Below, one piece after another: positions 6,948 through 14,077 of a stretch of 39,978 bases of DNA. Both the position numbers and the translations under genes were made by a program. The stretch is taken from positions 1 through 39,978 of IMG/VR virus record IMGVR_UViG_3300025815_000025; one strand, written 5' to 3'. The notes under the pieces were generated by a model. The model was not told where the DNA came from. It worked only from the letters and a program-made list of their open reading frames with translations, and made no database searches. This DNA comes from a virus. Numbering within the stretch: position 1 is the first letter of the stretch; every line of letters begins with the position of its first letter.

Positions 6948-8191
6948 TGCCGAGATATAACAGAGAAAATATTGATCGAAAGACGAATAAACCAAATCCA
7001 TCTAGAACTGAAACACCTAGAGAAGATTTGATATTGAATCGAGCTACACAGATCAGAAGAGATGATGATGTAATTCGAACACCGCGTCGTACATTGTATG
7101 ATATAGACTTTGCAATGAAATGGTTCGTTGAAAATGAAATACAACCACAAGTTACTCATAACAATGAATTGATCATTGTACCAGTAATTTTTGCAAATGG
7201 AGAGAAATGGGATAGTGTACGACGTTTAGGATATCTACGAGATGAAAAGGGTATGCTTCAATCTCCGTTGGTTGTGCTGAAAAGAAATACAATGACCGAA
7301 CGGGATCAACTTAAAAAACTTGATACTAATAGACCAGTGTCAATTGATGGTATCGGCAATCAGATGTATTATAGATCAAAATACAACAAAAGAAATCGAT
7401 ATGAAGATGAATTGTTTCCTATACCAATAAACAATCCGCAAGAGTCAAAAGAAATATATGCAATTAATATTCCAGAATATGTTGATATAGAATATGATTT
7501 AATGTTGTGGACAGATTTCACTACGCAGATGAATGAATTGGTAGAACAGTTTATGCCATATGGTGGGTTTGCTTGGGGCAATGAACAAAACAAATATCAG
7601 ACTCATATGAGAGCATTCAATTTTGAAACATTGAATACTGTAGGAGAAGACCGTTTAGTACGAGCAACAACGTCGTTAACAGTTAAAGGAACATTGCTAG
7701 CAGAACAAGAATTTAGATTATCAACTCTTCAAAAAGCATATTCAATTAAGCGAGTAAGATTTGATACGGTTATAGATGTTGGATTAGATTTGTTTTCGAC
7801 AACTGTTGTTCCGGAACAATTACTTCAGTTTCAATCACAAGTACTTGCAGGAGGCTCTGTAACAGTTTCTTCAACTGGAGGAGCTAGCGGCGGAACATCT
7901 ATAAATGCAGAAACAATGTCATATTTAGTTGATTTAACAGAAAAACAAGCATCATATTCTAGCAATACAACAGTTACCGTGTCTGGTGCAGCTTCAATTA
8001 ATCCGACAACATCTTTAGCAGCAACTAAAGCAGAATTTGATATTTACATTAACGGTCAATATATTGATAAAGCTGCATATACATGGACGCCAACAACGAG
8101 TGCAACACAAACAATTGTATTTGATACTGACACATTAGGATATACAATTGAATCAGATGACGTAATAATTGTTAATGGGAGATGGGCATAA
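6947..8191 (+). CDS. Tail completion / sheath terminator protein, gp15-like, with extra C-terminal domain
   Basis: A 414-residue protein. Residues 1 to about 280 have the features of T4 gp15/gp3-type tail completion proteins: an N-terminal basic segment, then INIPEYVDIEYDLMLWTDFT near residues 175-195 followed by MNELVEQFMPYGGFAWG, which is the family pattern of strand, T/Y/W-D, helix with EQ. T4 gp15 (272 residues) caps the tail and binds the neck. From about 285 onward there is a Ser/Gly/Thr linker and a separate beta domain ending EFDIYINGQYIDKAAYTWTP and then DDVIIVNGRWA, a module seen at the ends of structural proteins in aquatic T4-like phages. The ATG overlaps the previous TGA by one base. 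The fused C-terminal domain is unusual for gp15. It could instead be a baseplate-attached protein. Confidence 0.5.
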   Translation: MPRYNRENIDRKTNKPNPSRTETPREDLILNRATQIRRDDDVIRTPRRTLYDIDFAMKWFVENEIQPQVTHNNELIIVPVIFANGEKWDSVRRLGYLRDEKGMLQSPLVVLKRNTMTERDQLKKLDTNRPVSIDGIGNQMYYRSKYNKRNRYEDELFPIPINNPQESKEIYAINIPEYVDIEYDLMLWTDFTTQMNELVEQFMPYGGFAWGNEQNKYQTHMRAFNFETLNTVGEDRLVRATTSLTVKGTLLAEQEFRLSTLQKAYSIKRVRFDTVIDVGLDLFSTTVVPEQLLQFQSQVLAGGSVTVSSTGGASGGTSINAETMSYLVDLTEKQASYSSNTTVTVSGAASINPTTSLAATKAEFDIYINGQYIDKAAYTWTPTTSATQTIVFDTDTLGYTIESDDVIIVNGRWA

Positions 8192-8403
8192 TGGCAAGGC
8201 TAAAAGGTAAACAACTTGCAAAACATTTAAAATTAACAGGTTCGTTAGCAATTTCCGGGTCAGATGATACTACATTGCCTAATAGTGCATCTGTTGATAT
8301 TGTAGGGGGTATTAACATCGAAACCGCAGCAACAGGTAGTACATTAGGTATTATTGATGCAGGATTTTTTCCTACTGGTAATGGCAAGACGATTGTTCCG
8401 TAA
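8191..8403 (+). CDS. Small fibre-like virion protein (70 aa)
   Basis: A 70-residue protein MARLKGKQLAKHLKLTGSLA and on, with a basic helical N-terminus and a short beta-rich rest (SGSDDTTLPNSASVDIVGG, GKTIVP end). The ATG overlaps the previous TAA by one base, so it is coupled to the gp15-like gene. The LTGSLAISGS stretch has the same TGS/SGS style as the large fibre genes that follow. It may be a connector or truncated fibre fragment; no function can be assigned. Confidence 0.55.
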   Translation: MARLKGKQLAKHLKLTGSLAISGSDDTTLPNSASVDIVGGINIETAATGSTLGIIDAGFFPTGNGKTIVP

Positions 8404-8409
8404 ATGTTG

Positions 8410-8417
8410 ATATTTAT
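8410..8417 (+). promoter_or_regulatory. Late-type promoter element before large fibre gene
   Basis: ATATTTAT followed by ATAAAATAAAGG; the AAAGGA ribosome-binding site lies in its tail and the ATG at 8442 is 24 bases downstream. Confidence 0.6.
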
Positions 8418-8441
8418 ATAAAATAAAGGATTTGTAACGAA

Positions 8442-10565
8442 ATGGCTCAAGTAATTCAACATAAAAGAGGTGGATTAGACAATTTAAAAAACATTGATCC
8501 TGTATATAGAGGTGAATTTGTTTTAGCAACTGGATCATTGTCAATTCACAATGCAGATGGCGCTAACGGAACACAAGATGTAGAAATAGCGTTCATTGGA
8601 GGCGTATCTGACTATGAACCAGTAACAAAATTTTTAACTGGCGGCGGATTGCCGTCAATAACAACAGGTACGCATGGAACATATTTAGATGGAATTATTT
8701 GGTATGATTCAAGTTCGGGTCAGCAATACCAATTAAATGCAACCGTTACAGCGACAGAAGCAGGAGCAGCAGATTACACAGGAAGCCACGTAGCAATAAC
8801 ATCCCCAGTATCAAATGGACAAGGAGCAATTGGTGATGCTGAAGACGGCACATATACAGATGGATTATTTACTGATTTTACATCAACAACGCCGGTAGGA
8901 ACTGCAGTAGATAGATTCAATGAAATACTTAAAGCATTATCACCAGCACCAGCCCCAGACTTAGATAATATAGATGGTAATGACACCGGGGTATCTGCAG
9001 AATTATCATTTGGATCGTCATTTGCAATATCAGGGTATGTATCAGCATCAGGCATTGGAAGTTTATCTGCAGTAGATCAAGATGGGACATTTACAGTAAC
9101 ATCTGCAGGAAATGATTTACGAAGAGGTGTATTTAACGGATCAACTACTATTGATGGTGATTTGAACGAAGACGTTGCAGCAGATGGTATTAATTATCCT
9201 GCCAATGCATTTGGTGATGCAAACTTAGGAACATTATATTTAGAGCTTAACGGAAGTAATATTCATTCAGTTGATTTAACAACATTTACATCTGGTGATG
9301 ATGTTAATGCTAATGGGTCTGGATTTAATCTTACAATTACTTCAAGTGCACAGTTCCCAGATACAACAGAATTAGATGCATTTCAACATAGAACAGGAAC
9401 ATGGAAAGTTCATCCAAATGATCAAAATGAATATGGATGGAATTATGCTCGTGTTAAACATGTAGTTGGCGCAACAACAAAAACAACGAATTATGTTACA
9501 TGGGTAAATGACCCATCTGCAAGTAATGCAGCTAATGATGTAAACTTTACAGAAGAAATATTGGCTAATTTATCATTGTCAGGAACAAATTATATCAGCG
9601 GCGTTAAATATTTTACGGCTGGAACTGCAGAATATACAGCATCATTTGAAAATGCTTATATAAATGTATACAGTTCAGCTGCAGATGCAATTTCATACAA
9701 TGAAACCAATATCAATGCAGTTTCAAGTGAAGTGATGCCGGCACTAAGTGGTGCAGATCCTGCATCTGAAACAGTAACATTGAATAAGACATTAACATTG
9801 CCTAGCAACACAAGAATATTAAATTCTAATATTGCAATTAGCACAACAGTTAAAAAGCCACTTCGTAGCAATGTTACTTCAACATCGCTAACATCAGGTA
9901 GTTTTTTATACAACAACGAATCAAATACTTCAACATTAACATCAGAAACATTCCGAAAAGAAAATTATCGTGTCAAAGCTGCAGATTATGCAACGCAAGG
10001 CAGTGTTCCAACCACAACGGGCGATACGGGGTATTGGGAAGATGGTTCATCCAATTTAGGTAATGTAGATTTAAGTACAGAAAATGGATTACTTGTATAT
10101 GACAGAAGATTGATTTCTCCAACTAACGGAACATATTCATTGAATGGTGGTGATTTTGATGGTGCAGTAACTAACGGTCCGACATCTAATGCTGATTATT
10201 CAGGTATTGCAAGTGGCACAAGTTTGACATTCTACCGAATATTTAAAAACACAACCGGAGGAACAGTATTTTCGTTCGATTTAAATATTCAAGGAACCGG
10301 AACATTAGTAGCAAGTCCTGCATCAGGCAATCAATTCAAAATGGAATTTAGATTGCCGACTAATTCAACAACAGGTTTTGGAACTACGTGGATTGATGGA
10401 ACGAACGGAACTTATGTAGTAGGAACATTAGATACATCGTTAGATTTAACAAATGAATATACAACATTGACACAAGGTATATCAAACAATGACTATATTG
10501 TAGTAAGAGTTACAGCACGAGGAGATTGGACAGGTTTTATTGATGCAATGTCAGTAACATTTTAA
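8442..10565 (+). CDS. Large fibre/adhesin-like virion protein (707 aa)
   Basis: The largest fibre-type gene here. The N-terminus MAQVIQHKRGGLDNLKNIDP followed by VYRGEFVLATGSLSIHNADG is the familiar attachment start of phage fibres (Q-H-K-R-G, then a G-E-[FIL] strand and a D-G turn). The remaining 640 residues are beta-rich, with G, S, T, N, D and hardly any Cys or Lys clusters, and include DYEPVTKFLTGGGLPSITTG, GTWKVHPNDQNEYGWNYARV and TYVVGTLDTSLDLTNEYTTL. These look like several stacked jelly-roll or beta-prism domains. No chaperone or peptidase motif is seen. It lies first in a run of six fibre-type genes under its own late-type element, so it is probably a host-recognition or long-fibre component. 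Confidence 0.65.
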   Translation: MAQVIQHKRGGLDNLKNIDPVYRGEFVLATGSLSIHNADGANGTQDVEIAFIGGVSDYEPVTKFLTGGGLPSITTGTHGTYLDGIIWYDSSSGQQYQLNATVTATEAGAADYTGSHVAITSPVSNGQGAIGDAEDGTYTDGLFTDFTSTTPVGTAVDRFNEILKALSPAPAPDLDNIDGNDTGVSAELSFGSSFAISGYVSASGIGSLSAVDQDGTFTVTSAGNDLRRGVFNGSTTIDGDLNEDVAADGINYPANAFGDANLGTLYLELNGSNIHSVDLTTFTSGDDVNANGSGFNLTITSSAQFPDTTELDAFQHRTGTWKVHPNDQNEYGWNYARVKHVVGATTKTTNYVTWVNDPSASNAANDVNFTEEILANLSLSGTNYISGVKYFTAGTAEYTASFENAYINVYSSAADAISYNETNINAVSSEVMPALSGADPASETVTLNKTLTLPSNTRILNSNIAISTTVKKPLRSNVTSTSLTSGSFLYNNESNTSTLTSETFRKENYRVKAADYATQGSVPTTTGDTGYWEDGSSNLGNVDLSTENGLLVYDRRLISPTNGTYSLNGGDFDGAVTNGPTSNADYSGIASGTSLTFYRIFKNTTGGTVFSFDLNIQGTGTLVASPASGNQFKMEFRLPTNSTTGFGTTWIDGTNGTYVVGTLDTSLDLTNEYTTLTQGISNNDYIVVRVTARGDWTGFIDAMSVTF

Positions 10566-10585
10566 ATGAAATAGGAACAATATAA

Positions 10586-11737
10586 ATGGCATTATCACAA
10601 ACTAATATCAATTTGATTACGCTGAAGAAAGCGTTAGGTCTGTCGCATACCGCAACAGCTAAAGCTCTTCCTGCTAACGAATCAATTGGTACAACGGCAC
10701 AATTAGGTACGAGCATCGTATTTGGAGAAGCAATACCAGCAGCCCCCATATCAGCTTCATTGTATGATCAAACAAGCGGTGTTGTTGAATATGTTCGTTT
10801 AGAATTAGAAGAAATAGCTGGTACTAACGGTCAAGGTTATGCAATTAAACTTCCTACGGATTATGAAGCAAATTCATCAAACACAAAAGCTGGTAATGGT
10901 ACATTTGACAACAGCACAAATCTATATGATACGCTTGGTGGCATACAAATTATTCCTCCCGGCCTATTCGGTACAGTTTATTCTCCTATACTATATGATG
11001 ATGATGGTACAGCAACAAAAGGCTCTGGCGATGTTATTGCAGCATTAGATGCGAGAGATTGGATTGTAGATTATTATGCTGGTATATACTTCCAAGAAGA
11101 TACAGCAAATACAACAGGTGTTCCTGCATATTTAGAAGCATGGATATTTATTGGCGATTTTGCTGATACTGCTATTACAAATGCATTATCGGGAGCTGGA
11201 ATATTTACAGCTACTGGTTCATTTCACGCAACTACAAATGATCTTCAAATAACCGGTAGTTTAGTTGTAACAGATGGAGTGTCTGGATCTTTCTCTGGTA
11301 GTTTTGAAGGAGATGGATCGGGTTTAACAGGAATTCCGTCTAGTGCTATTACAGGATTGCAATTATTCCGTATTACATCAGGTAGTGTATCTGCGTCTGT
11401 CAATGTCGACTCAACCAGCATATTCAATGTTATTAGTTCTAGTTCAGAATTATTGAAATTGGATAGCAATGGAACATTAACATTACAAGGTGATGTTGTT
11501 GCAGAAAATTATATTATAAGTTCTTCTGTAACATATATGACACAGTCATTTAGTAGCGGTTCAACCATATTTGGTGATAGTTTAGACGATACTCATTTAT
11601 TTACGGGTTCATTATTTATTACAGGATCGACATTTGAATCTATACCTCAAGCAGGAAACGACACATTAGTTGCTTATTTAGACTCTGGTAGTGGAGAACT
11701 TAAATTTAGTAATATCATAGACGGAGGATCATTCTAA
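10586..11737 (+). CDS. Fibre protein with GDGSGLTGI repeat module
   Basis: A 383-residue fibre-like protein. Residues 1-205 form a Gly/Asp-rich globular region (MALSQTNINLITLKKALGLS, then a long stretch with YVRLELEEIAGTNGQGYAIK and AYLEAWIFIGDF). The rest holds a chain of short modules: GIFTATGSFHATTNDLQITG, SGSFSGSFEGDGSGLTGIP, then SGSV/SSSV repeats and DDTHLFTGSLFITGS. The same two modules occur in the gene at 13517 in the opposite order. AGGA lies about nine bases before the ATG. The GDGSGLTGI repeat is widespread in fibres of aquatic phages. A receptor-binding or fibre-shaft role is likely; there is no enzymatic motif. Confidence 0.68.
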   Translation: MALSQTNINLITLKKALGLSHTATAKALPANESIGTTAQLGTSIVFGEAIPAAPISASLYDQTSGVVEYVRLELEEIAGTNGQGYAIKLPTDYEANSSNTKAGNGTFDNSTNLYDTLGGIQIIPPGLFGTVYSPILYDDDGTATKGSGDVIAALDARDWIVDYYAGIYFQEDTANTTGVPAYLEAWIFIGDFADTAITNALSGAGIFTATGSFHATTNDLQITGSLVVTDGVSGSFSGSFEGDGSGLTGIPSSAITGLQLFRITSGSVSASVNVDSTSIFNVISSSSELLKLDSNGTLTLQGDVVAENYIISSSVTYMTQSFSSGSTIFGDSLDDTHLFTGSLFITGSTFESIPQAGNDTLVAYLDSGSGELKFSNIIDGGSF

Positions 11738-11738
11738 A

Positions 11739-12095
11739 ATGAGCCAAGTCATAAAGCTTCGCAGATCTAGTATTCCTGGAACACGTCCTGTAGATTTAGA
11801 GGATGGTGAATTGTCTGTGAACGTATATGACGGAAAGCTCTTTTTTAAACGAGATGATGGTACGGCTTCAATTGAAGAAGTATTTGTTACAGACACGTGG
11901 ATAACTGGTTCATTACAATTCACACAAGAAGATGCTGACACTGATATCATGTTGGCTCGCGAAACGGATGGTACAAGAGCATTAACAATTACATCTCAAA
12001 GTGTTGTGCAAGTAAAGGAACAACTAATAACACCTGCCGCATTAGAGGCCGGCATAATGTATTCTGGATCTAATTTTTGGCTGGGAATTGAATAA
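11739..12095 (+). CDS. Short fibre-like protein (118 aa)
   Basis: A 118-residue protein beginning MSQVIKLRRSSIPGTRPVDL followed by EDGELSVNVYDGKLFFKRDDG. This is the N-terminal attachment domain typical of phage fibres: R-R-S-x-x-P-G-x-x-P, then D-L-x-x-G-E-L, then a D-G-K-L-F-F turn. The protein ends soon after with IMYSGSNFWLGIE, so it consists mostly of that domain plus one beta segment. The ATG is one base after the previous stop, with GGAGGA ten bases upstream inside that gene. It may be a minor fibre, an adaptor or a degenerate fibre that lost its tip. Confidence 0.62.
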   Translation: MSQVIKLRRSSIPGTRPVDLEDGELSVNVYDGKLFFKRDDGTASIEEVFVTDTWITGSLQFTQEDADTDIMLARETDGTRALTITSQSVVQVKEQLITPAALEAGIMYSGSNFWLGIE

Positions 12096-12099
12096 CAAT

Positions 12100-12107
12100 A
12101 TATTTAT
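12100..12107 (+). promoter_or_regulatory. Late-type promoter element before 12129 gene
   Basis: ATATTTAT followed by ATAAAAAATAAGG; AAGG serves as the ribosome-binding site for the ATG at 12129. Confidence 0.6.
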
Positions 12108-12128
12108 ATAAAAAATAAGGTTTAGAAG

Positions 12129-12968
12129 ATGGCAGAATGGAAAAAAGTAGTCGTTTCTGGAAGTAATATTTCAGAGTTAAATAACGATTCGGGATTTGTC
12201 GCATCGGTTGGTTCGGGCATAGTATCGGGGTCATCACAAATATCGTTTACAGGAATTACGGGCGTACCAAGTGGATTAGTAAGTTCATCAGCACAAACAG
12301 TTGCTAATTTGCCAGCTGGCACCATAAGTGGTTCGTCTCAAGTAGATTATACTGGTATTACAAATGTACCTTCAGGATTAGTTTCAGGTTCAGCACAAAT
12401 TTTATTAGGTGGTGATTTAAGTGGAACTGCTGACTCAGCAACAGTAACCGCAGTACAAGGTGTAGCACTTACATCAGGTGAAGCAACTCAATTAGCAAAT
12501 ATAGATTCAACTACAATCTCATCAACACAATGGGGTTATTTGGGTGTAATGGACCAAAATGTTCGTACAACTGATTCTGTAACCTTTGCAACAGCGAGCG
12601 TATCACAAAACTTAACAGTTGGTGGTGATTTAATTGTACAAGGAACAACAACAGAACTTCAAGTAACCAACTTAAACATCGAAGACCAATTTATACTTTT
12701 AAATTCAGGTTCAACGGGTGCTGACACTGGTATTGTTTTTGGCGGCGCTGATGGAAGCGCTAATGAAGGCGCTGCATTATATTTTGATAACGATGCATCT
12801 CGATTAACATATATTGCAGCTGGGATAGCAGCAATGGCCGTAACAGCAGATCATACAACTGGTGGTTATGTAACCATTGCATATGATGTAGATACAGCTG
12901 GCCAGTTACCAGTAGATGCAGTGGGTAATATCAAGATTGATGGTGGTGAACCATTTATATATGTATAA
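12129..12968 (+). CDS. Fibre protein with SGSSQ/GITGVPSGLV repeats
   Basis: A 279-residue fibre-like protein. It starts MAEWKKVVVSGSNISELNND, a start shared with the gene at 13517 (MPAWKKVITSGSQAELAG). Residues 30-100 contain two near-copies of a roughly 34-residue unit: IVSGSSQISFTGITGVPSGL and then TISGSSQVDYTGITNVPSGL. The middle has GDLSGTADSATVTAVQG, and the C-terminal half has LTVGGDLIVQGTTTELQVTN and LNIEDQFILLNSGSTGADTG, a pattern common in fibre tips of T4-like aquatic phages. No enzyme motif is seen. It is transcribed from its own late-type element and ends just before a promoter/terminator pair. Confidence 0.68.
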   Translation: MAEWKKVVVSGSNISELNNDSGFVASVGSGIVSGSSQISFTGITGVPSGLVSSSAQTVANLPAGTISGSSQVDYTGITNVPSGLVSGSAQILLGGDLSGTADSATVTAVQGVALTSGEATQLANIDSTTISSTQWGYLGVMDQNVRTTDSVTFATASVSQNLTVGGDLIVQGTTTELQVTNLNIEDQFILLNSGSTGADTGIVFGGADGSANEGAALYFDNDASRLTYIAAGIAAMAVTADHTTGGYVTIAYDVDTAGQLPVDAVGNIKIDGGEPFIYV

Positions 12969-12969
12969 T

Positions 12970-12997
12970 TTGAAAACGCAATAAAATTCATTATAAT
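12970..12997 (+). promoter_or_regulatory. Sigma70-like promoter overlapping a terminator
   Basis: TTGAAA (12970-12975), a 16-base spacer and TATAAT (12992-12997), with the TTCAT lead-in shared by other sigma70-like promoters here. Expected start is about 13004, inside the 5' arm of the following terminator hairpin. Confidence 0.5.
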
Positions 12998-13000
12998 AGA

Positions 13001-13029
13001 AGCGGGTGCATAAAGCACTCGCTTTTTTT
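13001..13029 (+). terminator. Rho-independent terminator after fibre gene
   Basis: Nine-base arms 13001-13009 and 13015-13023 with one G-T pair and a five-base loop (ATAAA), followed by T to 13029. It closes the fibre operon. Confidence 0.88.
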
Positions 13030-13036
13030 ATGGGCA

Positions 13037-13044
13037 ATATTTAT
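13037..13044 (+). promoter_or_regulatory. Late-type promoter element before small paralogous pair
   Basis: ATATTTAT followed by AAAAAAATATGG, just behind the terminator and 21 bases before the ATG at 13066. Confidence 0.58.
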
Positions 13045-13065
13045 AAAAAAATATGGAATCTAGTT

Positions 13066-13245
13066 ATGGCAATACAAAGAGGCAATGAAACAAAAAAGAC
13101 TGTAGCAGATGCCCCAGAACTTACTCGGGAAGAAATAGTTTGGTTAATGAATTTGATCAAGGACGGAACATTCCGAGGCTCTGATGTTCAAACAGTATAT
13201 GAAACGGTTGTAAAATTACAACTTATGTTAAATAGAAAAGGATAA
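13066..13245 (+). CDS. Small protein, first of a tandem paralogous pair (59 aa)
   Basis: A 59-residue protein MAIQRGNETKKTVADAPELT and on. The ATG at 13066 is chosen because upstream in-frame starts (13006, 13030) lie inside the terminator and before the late-type element. The core ELTREEIVWLMNLIKDGTFR with a later VYETVVKLQLML matches the next gene's ELTAEEINMLYQLAK and VYQVIQHTEQYL, so the two arose by duplication. The predicted fold is two helices with a disordered, charged N-terminus. Function is unknown; a small assembly factor or regulator under late expression is possible. Confidence 0.65.
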   Translation: MAIQRGNETKKTVADAPELTREEIVWLMNLIKDGTFRGSDVQTVYETVVKLQLMLNRKG

Positions 13246-13251
13246 CAAGTT

Positions 13252-13437
13252 ATGGCAACAAGAACAAAAACTGAAGAACCAACTGAAATTAAAGCGCCTG
13301 CAGAATTAACGGCAGAAGAAATTAATATGCTATACCAACTAGCAAAACAAGCATCTATTCCAGTATCAAACATCGGACAAGTATATCAAGTAATACAACA
13401 CACTGAACAATATTTGATGGCAAACTTGAAAAAGTAA
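13252..13437 (+). CDS. Small protein, second of a tandem paralogous pair (61 aa)
   Basis: A 61-residue protein with a charged, Pro/Thr-rich N-terminus (MATRTKTEEPTEIKAPAELT) and a helical C-terminal half. It shares with its upstream neighbour the spacing of E-L-T-x-E-E-I, L-x-x-L-x-K, S and V-Y. AAAGGA precedes the ATG by eight bases or so, and the gap to the first copy is six bases. The stop codon overlaps the first base of the next late-type element. No known family is recognised. Confidence 0.68.
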   Translation: MATRTKTEEPTEIKAPAELTAEEINMLYQLAKQASIPVSNIGQVYQVIQHTEQYLMANLKK

Positions 13438-13444
13438 TATTTAT
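13437..13444 (+). promoter_or_regulatory. Late-type promoter element before fibre gene with long leader
   Basis: ATATTTAT followed by ATTAAATAG. The ATG at 13517 is 72 bases downstream, giving the longest leader of any late-type gene in the window. Confidence 0.58.
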
Positions 13445-13516
13445 ATTAAATAGCTATTATTGGCCGCAAGGAAGTGGGCGACACGTTGTCGTAACCAACC
13501 GTAATAGGAGGAATAT
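13445..13516 (+). other. Structured 5' leader with hairpin and strong ribosome-binding site
   Basis: This leader is richer in G+C than its surroundings. It has a perfect five-base hairpin, CGACA (13479-13483) against TGTCG (13487-13491), with a CGT loop. The ribosome-binding site AGGAGG (13506-13511) lies five bases before the ATG. It matches no riboswitch that I can name. A translational control element is possible. Confidence 0.4.
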
Positions 13517-14035
13517 ATGCCAGCATGGAAAAAAGTCATCACATCTGGTTCGCAAGCAGAATTAGCTGGCGTAACTGGTAGTTTTACAGGTTCATTCGTA
13601 GGAGATGGTAGTGGGTTAACGGGAATATCTGGAGGCGGCGGCGGCGGTATATTTGCCGCAACAGGTTCGTTTCAATCAACCACAAATGACCTACAAATAA
13701 CAGGTTCATTACAAATATACAAATCAGGTTCAACTGTATTCACAATAGAAGGTTCGCAAGGAACACTCTTTGCAATAACAGATGAATTATCAGGTTCTTT
13801 ATTCTCAGTAAATGATATATCGGGTATTCCTGTATTTGAGGTATTCTCAGATAACACTTTGAAATTAGGAACTTATAATGCAGAAGAATTGGTCATATCG
13901 GAAAGTATGGTGATATTATCACAAGTATCTGAAAGTTTAGATTTTGCTAATGATGTAGATGCAGCTCTTGTAGGTGGAGTACCATTAGGTGGTTTATATC
14001 ATAATAGTGGTGCGGTAAGGATTCGTTTAACATAA
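13517..14035 (+). CDS. Short fibre protein with GDGSGLTGI module (172 aa)
   Basis: A 172-residue fibre-like protein. MPAWKKVITSGSQAELAG matches the start of the 12129 gene. Next come TGSFTGSFVGDGSGLTGISG, a six-residue glycine run, and IFAATGSFQSTTNDLQITGS. The second half is beta-rich (STVFTIEGSQGTLFAITDEL, IPVFEVFSDNTLKLGTYNAE), ending GLYHNSGAVRIRLT. The order of the two modules is reversed compared with the gene at 10586, which suggests recombination between fibre genes. AGGAGG five bases before the ATG is the best ribosome-binding site in the late region. Probably a fibre subunit or tip. Confidence 0.67.
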   Translation: MPAWKKVITSGSQAELAGVTGSFTGSFVGDGSGLTGISGGGGGGIFAATGSFQSTTNDLQITGSLQIYKSGSTVFTIEGSQGTLFAITDELSGSLFSVNDISGIPVFEVFSDNTLKLGTYNAEELVISESMVILSQVSESLDFANDVDAALVGGVPLGGLYHNSGAVRIRLT

Positions 14036-14077
14036 AAATATAAAACTTTATCTAAACATCTTAATTAGGATTTGATT

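Noticed and set aside
2221-9916. Open frames on the minus strand (e.g. at 2221-2457, 3868-4113, 8774-9055, 9656-9916)
   Set aside because: They lie wholly opposite well-supported + strand genes, have no ribosome-binding sites or known motifs, and their composition follows from the low-complexity Ser/Thr codons on the other strand.
11144-11151. ATATTTAT inside the fibre gene at 10586
   Set aside because: It lies in the middle of a coding frame with no A/T-rich tail and no gene start nearby.
13006-13065. An upstream GTG/ATG start (13006, 13030) for the first of the two tiny paralogues
   Set aside because: The extra codons would lie in the terminator hairpin and T-run and precede the late-type element; homology with the second paralogue begins after ATG 13066.
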